Source of the DNA: Lachnospiraceae bacterium
GTDB taxonomy: Bacteria > Bacillota > Clostridia > Lachnospirales > Lachnospiraceae
DNA length: 64,000 nt
Assembly (NCBI GenBank): GCA_014804755.1
Contig: JAAUZE010000003.1
Coordinates: 242,839-306,838, forward strand
Direction of reading: 5' to 3'
This document shows, in pieces, positions 35,701 to 43,205 of the stretch. Position numbers and translations under genes: made by a program. Under the pieces are notes generated by a model. That model worked only from the letters and a program-made list of their open reading frames with translations. It was not told the DNA's origin and did not search any database. The number at the start of each line of letters is the position of its first letter. The first letter of the stretch is position 1.

Positions 35701-36428
35701 GGGAGGAAAAGTGGGAGCATCAGTGCCGGGAGCGTTTTTCTTTTTCCTATCCGTATGCGGCGCTTCGCGGGCTGTATACCAAGACGACCGTTTCTGAGTT
35801 AAAGATCGCGGCGCTGGAGGCGGCGGGTGAGGAGCGGGAAAGTGCGGATACGTTGTTTCCCGAGACCCATGCAAGGACGTATATTCCGCGTTTTGAGAGG
35901 GAGGAGCAGACGCTCGGCACGGCAAGGGGAACCGCGTACCACAAGGCGTTGGAGCTGATGGATCTTTCCGCGGAGAATACGCTTGCGGCGCTGGAGGCGG
36001 ATCTGCGGGCGCGTGAACGTTCGGGTGCGCTGCCGAACGGCTATTATGAACTGCTCAATCTGAATAAGCTGTTGCGATTTAAGAAAAGCGCTCTTGCGGC
36101 GCGCATGCTTGCGGCGGAGAAAAAGGGAAAACTCTATCGGGAGCAGCCGTTTGTGCTGGGGCTTCCGGCCAACCGCTTAAACGCGGCGTTTCCAGAGACG
36201 GAGACAGTGCTCATCCAGGGAATCATCGACGTGTTTTTTGAGGAGGAAGACGGGCTGGTGATCGCGGACTATAAAACGGATCGCGTGCAGACCGCAGAAG
36301 AGCTGCGCACGCGTTATCAAGTGCAGCTTGATTATTACGGGGAGGCGCTTATGCGTCTTACTCATAAAAGAATAAAGCAGAAGCTCCTTTATTCCTTTGC
36401 CTTGGGAGAGGAGATCGTGTTGGAATAA
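32733..36428 (+). CDS. addA: ATP-dependent helicase/nuclease subunit A (AddA)
   Basis: 1231 residues, usual AddA length. UvrD/RecB-type helicase motifs: Walker A AAAGSGKT (residues 22-29), VTFTKAAASEMRERI (Ia), IDEYQDSN (II), GDVKQSIYRFR (III), VRIMTIHASKGLEFPICFVGG (V), LRVLYVALTRAKEKLIM (VI). The C-terminal RecB nuclease is intact (GIIDVFFEEEDGLVIADYKTDRV). AddAB resects double-strand breaks. AddB is encoded 22 kb upstream rather than next to it. GC-rich like addB and unlike the intervening genes. Confidence 0.95.
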   Translation: MQYTKEQRKVIELHNRNLLVAAAAGSGKTAVLVERILHMVMDEVRPVDIDRLLVVTFTKAAASEMRERIGILLEKKLREMPENEHLQKQSALLHNAKIMTIDSFCQSVLRNHFELAGLDPAFRVADENEIRLIREDILEELLEEKFAEGGEEFLLFADAYQGRGSRLESSILELYEYASGFPWPEDYLALCVAGYEMDTPERLTNAPWMKELLSEIREKAKELADYVNAALAICREPEGPLAYEKALLSDADALAGLLKENTYNGLHKILHEWKKEALARMKSGSCDDGKKQRVMNIRKKVYAELDKLTKQDVVLSAEELCDLLALCRPAVLTLVRLVQEFTARFQEKKQELNIVDFSDLEHEALHLFLEKNEDGTLVPTQTALAYREEFAEILIDEYQDSNMVQELLLRSISGEDEGRPNRFMVGDVKQSIYRFRLAKPEIFLEKYERYGTEDGAYQRIDLHKNFRSRKEVLTCVNEICGRLMRSEIGHIVYDDAAALYVGAQFPCDAEDAGTDYRAEILLSDAVPDLKREQRIEQEARMTAIRIRELVGNAMVTERRVNAQGETEACLRPASYRDIVILLRTSGDWFDCYRRVLEREGIPVYVATRTGYFAASEIQTIFHYLKVLDNPRQDIPMFGVLLSAFGGFTEEEITALCTGGNENCLYESLKRAAGMEDDTAQEAPELRRKANAFLAQYAEFRDRMLYTPIHELLRMLIRDTGYDLLMEALPGGAKRRANLDALIEKAAAYEKTSFHGLFHFMRYIENLRKYEVDYGEADIADERADLVRIMTIHASKGLEFPICFVGGLGKQFNAQDEKKSIVHDAELGIGIDYVNPIARTKTRNLLKSVMNRKEKKERLGEELRVLYVALTRAKEKLIMTGTVKDAGVYEEELRERPSLYGIAPDGAPQSGNGKDAQEDHAMAFMTPLPVGMIRDASSMLDWVMAAVYAGDLCGKTVTVCVQDTERLAAAECKADTAEELRRLLLSCEADREEKWEHQCRERFSFSYPYAALRGLYTKTTVSELKIAALEAAGEERESADTLFPETHARTYIPRFEREEQTLGTARGTAYHKALELMDLSAENTLAALEADLRARERSGALPNGYYELLNLNKLLRFKKSALAARMLAAEKKGKLYREQPFVLGLPANRLNAAFPETETVLIQGIIDVFFEEEDGLVIADYKTDRVQTAEELRTRYQVQLDYYGEALMRLTHKRIKQKLLYSFALGEEIVLE

Positions 36429-36464
36429 GAGGCAGGATAAGGGGGGATTTTTGAAAGCATGAGA

Positions 36465-36797
36465 TTATATTCTGTTTTTGTATCCCCATTCACACATCCC
36501 ATCTAAGATCGGAATCAGGGATTTTCCTCGTTCTGTGAGGCTGTATTCCACTTTGGGAGGGATTTGGGGGTACTCTTTTCGGTGTACTAATTGATCTGCC
36601 TCTAATTCTTTTAGGGTGGAGCTTAGCGTCTTGTATGAAATTTCACCAATATATTTTTTCATTTCATTAAAGCGGACTACGCCAAATTCCATAAGCGTAT
36701 AAAGAATTGTCATTTTATATTTCCCATTGATGAGAGATAATGTGTAGCTAAAGCCTGTTGTTCCCAGGCATTCTTGTGAGATGCAGCGTTCACCCAT
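36465..36797 (-). CDS. HxlR-family transcriptional regulator
   Basis: 110 residues, one winged-helix domain: LINGKYKMTILYTLMEFGVVRFNEMKKYIGEISYKTLSSTLKELEADQLVHRKEYP, typical of HxlR regulators, many of which sense reactive or quinone-like compounds through cysteine. Two cysteines lie near the start (CISQECLG). It is divergent from the flavoprotein gene. Confidence 0.9.
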   Translation of the reverse strand: MGERCISQECLGTTGFSYTLSLINGKYKMTILYTLMEFGVVRFNEMKKYIGEISYKTLSSTLKELEADQLVHRKEYPQIPPKVEYSLTERGKSLIPILDGMCEWGYKNRI

Positions 36798-36834
36798 TTT
36801 GACACTCTCCTTTAGGTAAGTATATAACCCTTGT

Positions 36835-36865
36835 GCAAGTATCGCACTTGAATGTGCGTACTTGC
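36835..36865. promoter_or_regulatory. Candidate HxlR operator (inverted repeat)
   Basis: GCAAGTATCGCAC and GTGCGTACTTGC, separated by TTGAAT, are inverted copies except for one bulged base. The right arm overlaps the probable -35 of the flavoprotein gene, suited to repression. Confidence 0.65.
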
Positions 36866-36889
36866 TCTTCGTTTCGTTATTGCTATAAT
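36862..36889 (+). promoter_or_regulatory. Probable promoter of the flavoprotein gene
   Basis: -35 TTGCTC at 36862-36867, 16-base spacer, -10 TATAAT at 36884-36889. It overlaps the inverted repeat. Confidence 0.6.
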
Positions 36890-36970
36890 TATAATATCAA
36901 TAGCAGGGAGAGTCAATCCAAGAATCAAGCATGGATTGAGGAAAGAAAAGAATGAAGGAGGATTCATTTT

Positions 36971-37516
36971 ATGAGCAAAAAAATTGTTGTTATCACAGGA
37001 AGCCCGCGCAAAAACGGAAACAGCTTCGCCATGACGGATGCATTCATCAAAGCGGCGGAAGCGAAGGGGCATACCATTACCCGTTTTGACGCCGCCATGA
37101 AAAAAGTAGGCGGATGTCATGCCTGCGAGACCTGCTATTCCACAGGGAAGGCTTGTACATTTGATGATGACTTCAATGTCATAGCACCGGCAATTCTGGA
37201 AGCAGATGCGATTGTGTTTACCATGCCGGTTTACTGGTATTCTATTCCGGCACAGATCAAAGGGGTCATTGACCGCATTTTCTCACTGGTTGTCGGCGGG
37301 AAGGATATTGCCGGCAAGGAGTGTGCGCTGATCACCTGCTGTGAGGAGGAGGATATGACCGTTATGGATGGAGTCCGAATCCCTATTGAGCGCATGTGCG
37401 CTTTGAACAAATGGAAGATGGTCGGCGAAGTGTTGATTCCCGGTGTGCTGAATGCTGGGGATATCGATAAGACGGATGGATGCAAAAAGGCAGCGGCTTT
37501 GGCTGATGCAATCTAA
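36971..37516 (+). CDS. Flavodoxin-fold NAD(P)H-dependent oxidoreductase (iron-sulfur-flavoprotein-like)
   Basis: 181 residues: ITGSPRKNGNSFAM is the FMN phosphate loop; CHACETCYSTGKACTF holds a cysteine cluster as in iron-sulfur flavoprotein relatives; FTMPVYWYSIPAQIKGVIDRIF contacts the flavin. It may reduce quinones or nitro compounds, a common partner of a divergent HxlR regulator. Ribosome site GAAGGAGG. Confidence 0.9.
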   Translation: MSKKIVVITGSPRKNGNSFAMTDAFIKAAEAKGHTITRFDAAMKKVGGCHACETCYSTGKACTFDDDFNVIAPAILEADAIVFTMPVYWYSIPAQIKGVIDRIFSLVVGGKDIAGKECALITCCEEEDMTVMDGVRIPIERMCALNKWKMVGEVLIPGVLNAGDIDKTDGCKKAAALADAI

Positions 37517-37591
37517 GAAGTATCCATATTAAGGAAATTCTGCGGTGTGGAGCAGGTTAACAGAGATGAAACATCTCATTTTTCCTATTGA

Positions 37592-37630
37592 TCAGGCTCT
37601 TGATCTGTATCTGGATTAAGAGCCTGATTT
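37592..37630. terminator. Bidirectional hairpin between convergent genes
   Basis: TCAGGCTCTT and AAGAGCCTGA form a 10-bp stem around a 16-base loop. It separates the flavoprotein gene from the opposed phosphatase gene. Only a short T-run follows, so its strength as an intrinsic terminator is moderate. Confidence 0.55.
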
Positions 37631-37648
37631 AGTACAAGGTTATGTTGG

Positions 37649-38338
37649 TCACTTTATCCAGTAGTCATGTGTTGCAAATAATCCCCATTTTTCATATCCA
37701 ATGGTTTGCAGTTCTCCAAGATGCGAATAATCATTTAATCGAACCAGTTGGTATGTATGGCTTTCTTTTTCCCAAGAAAGTTCTGTCAACGCAGTATTCT
37801 CCATCCAATTTAAAAAATTGATATCTTCGTCCGGACGTTTTAATAGAGTGTTTGTCAATATTCTTAATGTAATGCCGTGGGAAACAATGATTATGCTTTT
37901 TTCATCTGCTTCTTGTTCCAAATACTTTTCTACAAATATTTTGCACCGGTTTTTTACATCCTGATAAGATTCTCCACAAGGGGCCTGAAGTAGTGACAGT
38001 TTTTTATCCAAATCTACTTCAGGATATTTCTGTCGACGTTCTTCCCATGTCATACCTTCAAGCAATCCTAAATCCATTTCTTTTAAGGAATCAGTTTCTG
38101 TGATCTTAGGATTTTCCTGCCCGATGCAACGCAGGATCTCTAGGAGTGTCTGTTTGGCTCTGGCAATCGAACTACAATAGGCAGACATTGGTACTCCTTT
38201 CAATTCTGAACAAATTTTTTGTCCGATGCGTTGTGACTGGGCTATCCCTTTTTCTGTCAGTTCAAAGTCTGTGGTGGATATTATTTTTCCCTTTATATTT
38301 CCGTAGCTTTCTGCATGGCGTATTAAATAAAGTTTCAA
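37649..38338 (-). CDS. Histidine phosphatase family protein
   Basis: 229 residues: MKLYLIRHAESYGN carries the catalytic RHxE/S motif, and IIVSHGITLRIL the second His; the acid Glu lies in LKEMDLGLLEGMTWEERR. Family members act on phosphoglycerate, sugar phosphates or cobalamin precursors. No further assignment. Confidence 0.9.
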   Translation of the reverse strand: MKLYLIRHAESYGNIKGKIISTTDFELTEKGIAQSQRIGQKICSELKGVPMSAYCSSIARAKQTLLEILRCIGQENPKITETDSLKEMDLGLLEGMTWEERRQKYPEVDLDKKLSLLQAPCGESYQDVKNRCKIFVEKYLEQEADEKSIIIVSHGITLRILTNTLLKRPDEDINFLNWMENTALTELSWEKESHTYQLVRLNDYSHLGELQTIGYEKWGLFATHDYWIK

Positions 38339-38464
38339 TTTTTACCTCCCCCAGAGAATCAGCAATTCTTTAGAAATTTGCCTTATTTTGTATGCATAAG
38401 TCTTAAAGAATGGCACGTTTTGACTTATCCTGTAATGTTTCTTTGCCTGTTTTTTATGTATATT

Positions 38465-39277
38465 TTATTCGAATAATACACGTTCAAGAATTTGAGGTAA
38501 TATCTCCTCTCTGACAAGTTTACGATATTCCTGTTCTTCCTGACTGTTACGATCGGTCATTAAAGATTTATGGATAATAGAATTATCAGATACGTGCAAT
38601 ATTGCCGCAATAGGTATTCCCATCATTTTTGCAGCTTTAAACGCGACTGCACTTTCCATATCTATGCTGTTATATCCCATTTCAACAATACTTTGCAAAT
38701 GACTGTATTGAGCCACTATTGTATCTACACAAAAAGTTTTACCCAGATGCCATTTAACGCTATTTGCATCACAAATTCGTTTTGTTTCATTGACAAGTAA
38801 CTTAAACAAATCATTATTTGGATACTGTTTTTCGCCAAAAGTATCATTACGCAGATTAGCTGAAAGAAACCTGCTTGCACCATCTCCGGAAGCAGAATAT
38901 TCGGGTATCACAATATCGCCTATATTAATTTCAGATGACAGGGCACCGACCGAACTCACAAATAGAATTTTTCTGCATTTTGTTAAACCTAAAAGTAATA
39001 ATGCATCCAACATTACAGGTGAACCAAATCCGGTATGAATATACGATATAACAATATTGTTGTGTTCTATATTCCATACTTTATATCCAAATAAAGGGCT
39101 TGATTGAATAATTTGATTAATATTGTTTGTATGAAACAGTCTTTCAGGCGGCCATCCCGGAGAAATAATAACATTTTCATTTATCTTATCTGCGGAAACC
39201 CCTAAAGTATTAAAGCATATTTCTTCAACAGATGCACCAAACGTAGTCATATTTGACAATAAGCTATTGTAATCCAT
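38465..39277 (-). CDS. Nucleoside phosphorylase-like (PNP/UDP family) protein
   Basis: 270 residues. SYIHTGFGSPVMLDALLLLG, ILFVSSVGALSSEINIGDIVIPEYSASGDG and GYNSIDMESAVAFKAAKMMGIPIAAILHVSDN give the phosphate and ribose binding elements of the PNP/uridine phosphorylase fold. Base specificity unknown. AT-rich, in contrast with addA. Confidence 0.85.
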   Translation of the reverse strand: MDYNSLLSNMTTFGASVEEICFNTLGVSADKINENVIISPGWPPERLFHTNNINQIIQSSPLFGYKVWNIEHNNIVISYIHTGFGSPVMLDALLLLGLTKCRKILFVSSVGALSSEINIGDIVIPEYSASGDGASRFLSANLRNDTFGEKQYPNNDLFKLLVNETKRICDANSVKWHLGKTFCVDTIVAQYSHLQSIVEMGYNSIDMESAVAFKAAKMMGIPIAAILHVSDNSIIHKSLMTDRNSQEEQEYRKLVREEILPQILERVLFE

Positions 39278-39367
39278 AAAGTTTTCTCCTTTAAGATTTG
39301 AGATGCTTTCTATTATACTAAGTTTCTGACGTGACGGCTAGCCCCAAGTGTTTTTTTGAATTTATAG

Positions 39368-39619
39368 TTGGAAATAGAACTGATTGTATCAAGACCTAAG
39401 AATGAAAATGTAGTTATTGTGTCCGAAAAAGAATATAATGAAATGCAAAGGATAAAAGCGAATGCGGAGTACCTGAGCAAGTTAGATAAAAGCAGGGAGC
39501 AGTTGGAACAAGGTAAAACGATATCTTTCACAATGGAAGAACTGCGGGATATGGAAGCTGACGACTGGAAGCCAACACAGAAGGTGATAGACTTTATGGA
39601 GAAAATGAATAATGAATGA
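39368..39619 (+). pseudogene. YefM-type antitoxin, 5'-truncated
   Basis: The frame gives IVSRPKNENVVIVSEKEYNEMQRI and a C-terminal toxin-binding part, but the first about 25 residues that form the YefM dimer and DNA-binding core are missing. An in-frame TAG lies directly before the only possible start (TTG at 39368). No promoter is recognisable. It overlaps the toxin frame by 8 bases, as in real yefM-yoeB operons. Confidence 0.6.
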
Positions 39620-39809
39620 TTTCACATTTACGGAAAAAGGGTTTGGTGACTATCTTCATTGGCAGACGCAAGATCGTAAGACAGTAAAGAAAATAAACAG
39701 TTTATTGGAAGATATCAGACGAAATGGGGCAATGCAAGGGGTAGGGAAAACGGAACCATTAAAACATAGACCCAAATATAAAAATTATATCTTGCAGAGG
39801 GCATTATGA
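39612..39809 (+). pseudogene. YoeB-type toxin, C-terminally truncated
   Basis: 65 residues: YLHWQTQDRKTVKKINSLLEDIRRNGAMQGVGKTEPLKHRPK is the first two thirds of YoeB (usual length about 85). It then reads YKNYILQRAL and stops. The SRRI...EHRLVY segment and the final catalytic His-Tyr are missing. Probably inactive. Confidence 0.75.
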
Positions 39810-39881
39810 GGGCTAGGGGACTGAAAAAATCAGTCCTCTTTTCATATCGCGGGAGAATTTAGAAAATAGCAAAGTAAATAG

Positions 39882-39910
39882 TTGACAGATGATAAAAAAG
39901 CGGTTATATT
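39882..39910 (+). promoter_or_regulatory. Strong promoter of the leader peptide/ABC operon
   Basis: -35 TTGACA (39882-39887), exactly 17 bases, -10 TATATT (39905-39910). Transcription would begin near 39917, 33 bases before the leader start codon. Confidence 0.85.
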
Positions 39911-39949
39911 ACTAGATGTACCCAAAATAAAAGAAAGGAGGCAATCAAC

Positions 39950-40036
39950 ATGGTACGATTTTTTAGAAATGGAAAACGGAATCATTATCGCTTGAATTGT
40001 ATTGTCTCCCGAAGGTATGCGGTGCTGCCGGGCTGA
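39950..40036 (+). CDS. 28-residue leader peptide of the ABC operon
   Basis: ATG at 39950 after a near-perfect AAGGAGG with 7-base spacing; 28 codons to TGA at 40034. The peptide is basic: it begins MVRFFRNGKRNHYR and ends SRRYAVLPG, with six Arg and one Lys. It is followed 48 bases later by an intrinsic terminator and then the ABC gene. A promoter, an efficient short coding frame and a terminator before a multidrug-type ABC transporter is the arrangement used for ribosome-stalling attenuation (as with B. subtilis bmrB before bmrCD). The peptide itself is not one I recognise. Confidence 0.8.
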   Translation: MVRFFRNGKRNHYRLNCIVSRRYAVLPG

Positions 40037-40083
40037 GTTCTTTCTGGCACGCGCGTATGCGTAAGCATGGATTGTGGATGAAT

Positions 40084-40123
40084 GAAGGGCATGACATACA
40101 ATTTGTAGGTTATGTCCTTTTTT
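40084..40123 (+). terminator. Intrinsic terminator/attenuator upstream of the ABC operon
   Basis: The arms GAAGGGCATGACATACA and TGTAGGTTATGTCCTTT pair in 16 of 17 positions counting G-U, with a 3-base loop and a T6 tract. It lies between the leader peptide and the ABC start, so it would stop transcription unless antiterminated. GTATG at 40055-40059 and CATG at 40066-40069 can pair with CATAC and CATG of its 5' arm, a possible antiterminator. Confidence 0.85.
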
Positions 40124-40210
40124 GTGTCCCAAAATGCATTCGGGAGAGGGAGTTTATCTTTTACAAAACTCCGGATAGGATGGTAAGTGAAAAAATAGTC
40201 GGAGGAAGAA

Positions 40211-42526
40211 ATGAAGTTACCGGAAAGTTTTATAAATATCATAAAGAAGTATGGCATTGACAAAAAAGACGTGATATTTGCCGCGACGGGAGACTTGGAC
40301 GAGGAACAGCGGTTTGCGGACTCCATCGTGGCGCTGACGAAGGAGAAGCTGATTGTCGCCAAATATCCTTATATGGAAAAGCAGGAGTACCGGCTGGGCG
40401 GCTATGACAGCTGGTCGCTGGAGCAGGAAAAGCGCATGGAGGAACCGGCGGTCCTGCTGTATGATCTGGCTCAGACGGAGAAGCTGGAAGTGATCCGGCA
40501 GGTCAGCACCGGTATCCTGATGGGACGGATCGACGGTGTGGACAGATACCTGTGCCAGTTCTCCAATACCAGAATGGAAGCCTTTATGCGGCTCGGGCGT
40601 TTGTTGGAGAAGCTAAAAAAAGAAGAGGAGATCACGCAGGACGATCTGGATGTGAAGCGGGGAAAGGAATGCTGTCCCAAATGCGGGATGATCTATCCGG
40701 ATCAGGAGCGGAAGGTCTGTCCCAAGTGTATGAATAAGGGCTCCATTTTGCTCAGAGTGGTATCCTATTTCAAGCCTTACAAGCTGAGGCTGATCATGAT
40801 GATGTTCTGTTATCTGGCAACGGCAGGATTAAATCTGGTGTGGCCCTATCTCAGCGGTACGGTGCTGTATGATAAGGTGCTGAAGAAAGATGAGGCGTTT
40901 TTGAACATGCTGCATCTGCCGGCAGGACGTTTTGTGCTGGCGCTTGGGATTCTGGTGGTAGTCATGATTGGCACAAAGGTGCTGCTTCAGGGGCTGGGCA
41001 TTTTACAGGGCGTTTTGACGGCGCATATTGCCCCGGAGGTCGTGGCAAAGTTAAAGAGTCAGGTGTTCGACTCCATGGGAAAGCTGTCCATCAGTTTCTT
41101 TACCAGAAGGCAGACCGGAGGCTTAATGACGCGTGTGTCCGATGATGCGGGAGAGATTTCCAGCTTCTTTATTGATGGCATTCCTTACTTTTTTATCAAT
41201 GTGGGAACAATCATTGCCACCTGCGTCATCATGTTCATCTTGAATCCCCTGCTGGCGCTGGCGAGTGTAATACTGATGCCCATCCTGTTTTTCATCAGTT
41301 ACCTGCTGATGCCCAGACTGTGGCATTATTTCGGTAAACGTCACCGGGCAAACCGCAGGCTTAACGGTCAGATGAATGAAAATTTTACAGGGGCGCGCGT
41401 GGTCAAGGCATTCGGGCAGGAAAATCAGGAGATGACCCGTTTCACAAAAAATAATCATAAGGTGCGGGATGCGGAGTTGGATGTGGCAAAGTATGATTGC
41501 AAATTTTCCGCCCTGTACATTTTCGTGGAGGATATGCTGACCTTTTTGGCTTGGGCAGTGGGCGGAGCGCTGATCATCAGCGGTTCTGATATGGAGCTTG
41601 GTCTGCTGATCACATTCAGCGGTTATGTGGGCCAGCTCAAGTGGCCGCTGGAGTTTATGTCCAGAATTATCCGCTGGTACACCAATGCCATGAATTCGGC
41701 GCAGCGGCTTTTTGAGATCATTGACGCGGTGCCGGAGGTTAGGGAGGCGGCAGATCCCATAAGGCCTGAGCGGATACGGGGAGAGATCACACTGGAACAT
41801 GTGACCTTCGGCTATGAGCCGAACAAGCCCATCCTGAAGGATGTGAGCTTTCATGTGGAAGCCGGCGAGGTGTTGGGAATCGTGGGACGTTCCGGAGCGG
41901 GAAAGTCCACGCTGGTCAATCTGATCTCCCGCCTATATGACACGCAGGAAGGGCAGGTGCTGGTGGACGGCGTCAATGTCAAACAGTACGGTTTTAAGGA
42001 ACTGCGGAAGAATGTGTCCATGGTGTCTCAGGAAACTTATATTTTCATGGGCACGGTTGCGGAAAACATCGCCTACGCCAGACCGGAAGCAACCAGGGAG
42101 GAGATCATCCGGGCGGCAATCCAGGCGAGCGCTCATGACTTTATCTGCAAGATGCCGCAGGGCTATGACACGATCCTTGGCTCCTCCAACAGGTCATTGT
42201 CCGGCGGGGAGAAGCAGCGTATTTCCATTGCCAGAGCGATCTTGGCTGACCCGACGATTTTGATCTTGGACGAGGCAACGTCGGCCGTGGACACGGAGAC
42301 GGAGCTGGCGATTCAGAAGTCGCTGGAGCGGTTGGAGAAAGGCAGGACCGTGCTGTCCATCGCGCACCGTCTGTCCACCCTGCGCAATGCGACACACTTG
42401 ATCGTGCTGGATGACGGAAAGGTAACGGAGTCGGGAACCCATGAAGAACTGATGGCAATGAAGGGAACGTTCTATAAACTGAGCGAGCTGCAGACCAAGG
42501 CGCTGGCGATGCGCGGTCTGGAATAA
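40211..42526 (+). CDS. ABC exporter half-transporter with N-terminal PH-like region and zinc ribbon
   Basis: 771 residues. An unusual about 190-residue N-terminal extension contains a zinc ribbon (C155, C158, C170, C173). Then six membrane helices (about 195-480) and an ATPase: Walker A GRSGAGKST, Q-loop MVSQET, signature SLSGGEKQR, Walker B ILILDEATSAVD, switch His AHRLS. All catalytic residues are present. Most exporters of this type lack the extension. It forms an operon with the DUF1854 protein and probably the second ABC gene. Ribosome site GGAGGAAG. Likely a multidrug or peptide exporter; substrate unknown. Confidence 0.9.
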   Translation: MKLPESFINIIKKYGIDKKDVIFAATGDLDEEQRFADSIVALTKEKLIVAKYPYMEKQEYRLGGYDSWSLEQEKRMEEPAVLLYDLAQTEKLEVIRQVSTGILMGRIDGVDRYLCQFSNTRMEAFMRLGRLLEKLKKEEEITQDDLDVKRGKECCPKCGMIYPDQERKVCPKCMNKGSILLRVVSYFKPYKLRLIMMMFCYLATAGLNLVWPYLSGTVLYDKVLKKDEAFLNMLHLPAGRFVLALGILVVVMIGTKVLLQGLGILQGVLTAHIAPEVVAKLKSQVFDSMGKLSISFFTRRQTGGLMTRVSDDAGEISSFFIDGIPYFFINVGTIIATCVIMFILNPLLALASVILMPILFFISYLLMPRLWHYFGKRHRANRRLNGQMNENFTGARVVKAFGQENQEMTRFTKNNHKVRDAELDVAKYDCKFSALYIFVEDMLTFLAWAVGGALIISGSDMELGLLITFSGYVGQLKWPLEFMSRIIRWYTNAMNSAQRLFEIIDAVPEVREAADPIRPERIRGEITLEHVTFGYEPNKPILKDVSFHVEAGEVLGIVGRSGAGKSTLVNLISRLYDTQEGQVLVDGVNVKQYGFKELRKNVSMVSQETYIFMGTVAENIAYARPEATREEIIRAAIQASAHDFICKMPQGYDTILGSSNRSLSGGEKQRISIARAILADPTILILDEATSAVDTETELAIQKSLERLEKGRTVLSIAHRLSTLRNATHLIVLDDGKVTESGTHEELMAMKGTFYKLSELQTKALAMRGLE

Positions 42527-42545
42527 GGGAAGGAAAAGAAATCAT

Positions 42546-43127
42546 ATGGAAGAAAATAGAGAAAACAGCATGCCGGATCTGCTTGACTTGCAGGAATTCG
42601 ACGAGGAAGCTTTGAAAAAAGAATCGGAGGAAGTACTGAACATGCGTCTGCTGACCGCGGAGAACGCGGTTTTTGCCCGGACGGAGGGAGGCTTTCTGTC
42701 TTTGAAGTTTGAGGAGAAGACCTATGAGCGGGTGGGCGTTTATCTCACGTTCCCGCTGACGAATCCCGGAGAGTATATTTCCATCCGCGAGGCGGATGAG
42801 AAAGCGAAGGAGATCGGCATGATCCAATCCTTAAAAGACATGCCGAAAGAGGTACAGGATATGATTCAGGAACAGGTGCGCCTGCGCTATTTCATGCCCG
42901 TGATCCGCAAGGTGATGGAAGTCAAGGACGAGTACGGTTATGCCTACTGGCATGTGCAGACGGATTTTGGAAGCTGCCGGTTCACTACAAACATGGGCGG
43001 TGACGCTGTGGTAGCATTAGGCGAAGCGCGCTACCAGATCACCGATATTGACGGCAACCGTTACGAGCTGCCCGATCTGTATGCCTTGTCTGTGGCGGAG
43101 CGCAAGAGACTGGATTTGTTTATTTAA
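42546..43127 (+). CDS. DUF1854 protein
   Basis: 193 residues beginning 19 bases after the ABC gene. The middle reads GVYLTFPLTNPGEYISIREADEKAKEIGMI and later YAYWHVQTDFGSCRFTTNMGGDAVVALG, matching the uncharacterised DUF1854 family. That family is often next to ABC transporters, so it is likely a subunit or regulator of the exporter. No membrane segment. Confidence 0.8.
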   Translation: MEENRENSMPDLLDLQEFDEEALKKESEEVLNMRLLTAENAVFARTEGGFLSLKFEEKTYERVGVYLTFPLTNPGEYISIREADEKAKEIGMIQSLKDMPKEVQDMIQEQVRLRYFMPVIRKVMEVKDEYGYAYWHVQTDFGSCRFTTNMGGDAVVALGEARYQITDIDGNRYELPDLYALSVAERKRLDLFI

Positions 43128-43205
43128 CGCTCTTCTGGGAATTTTGTACCTGTTAAAAATAAGTAAAATTGTACTGGCAAATCAGTATTTATGGAGGAAA
43201 GCAGA

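Noticed and set aside
32733..36428. addA as a horizontally acquired helicase
   Set aside because: Length, motif set and GC match addB and the other core genes; it is the native partner.
41123..41854. 243-codon antisense frame in the first ABC gene
   Set aside because: His/Cys-rich composition typical of an antisense shadow; no start signal.
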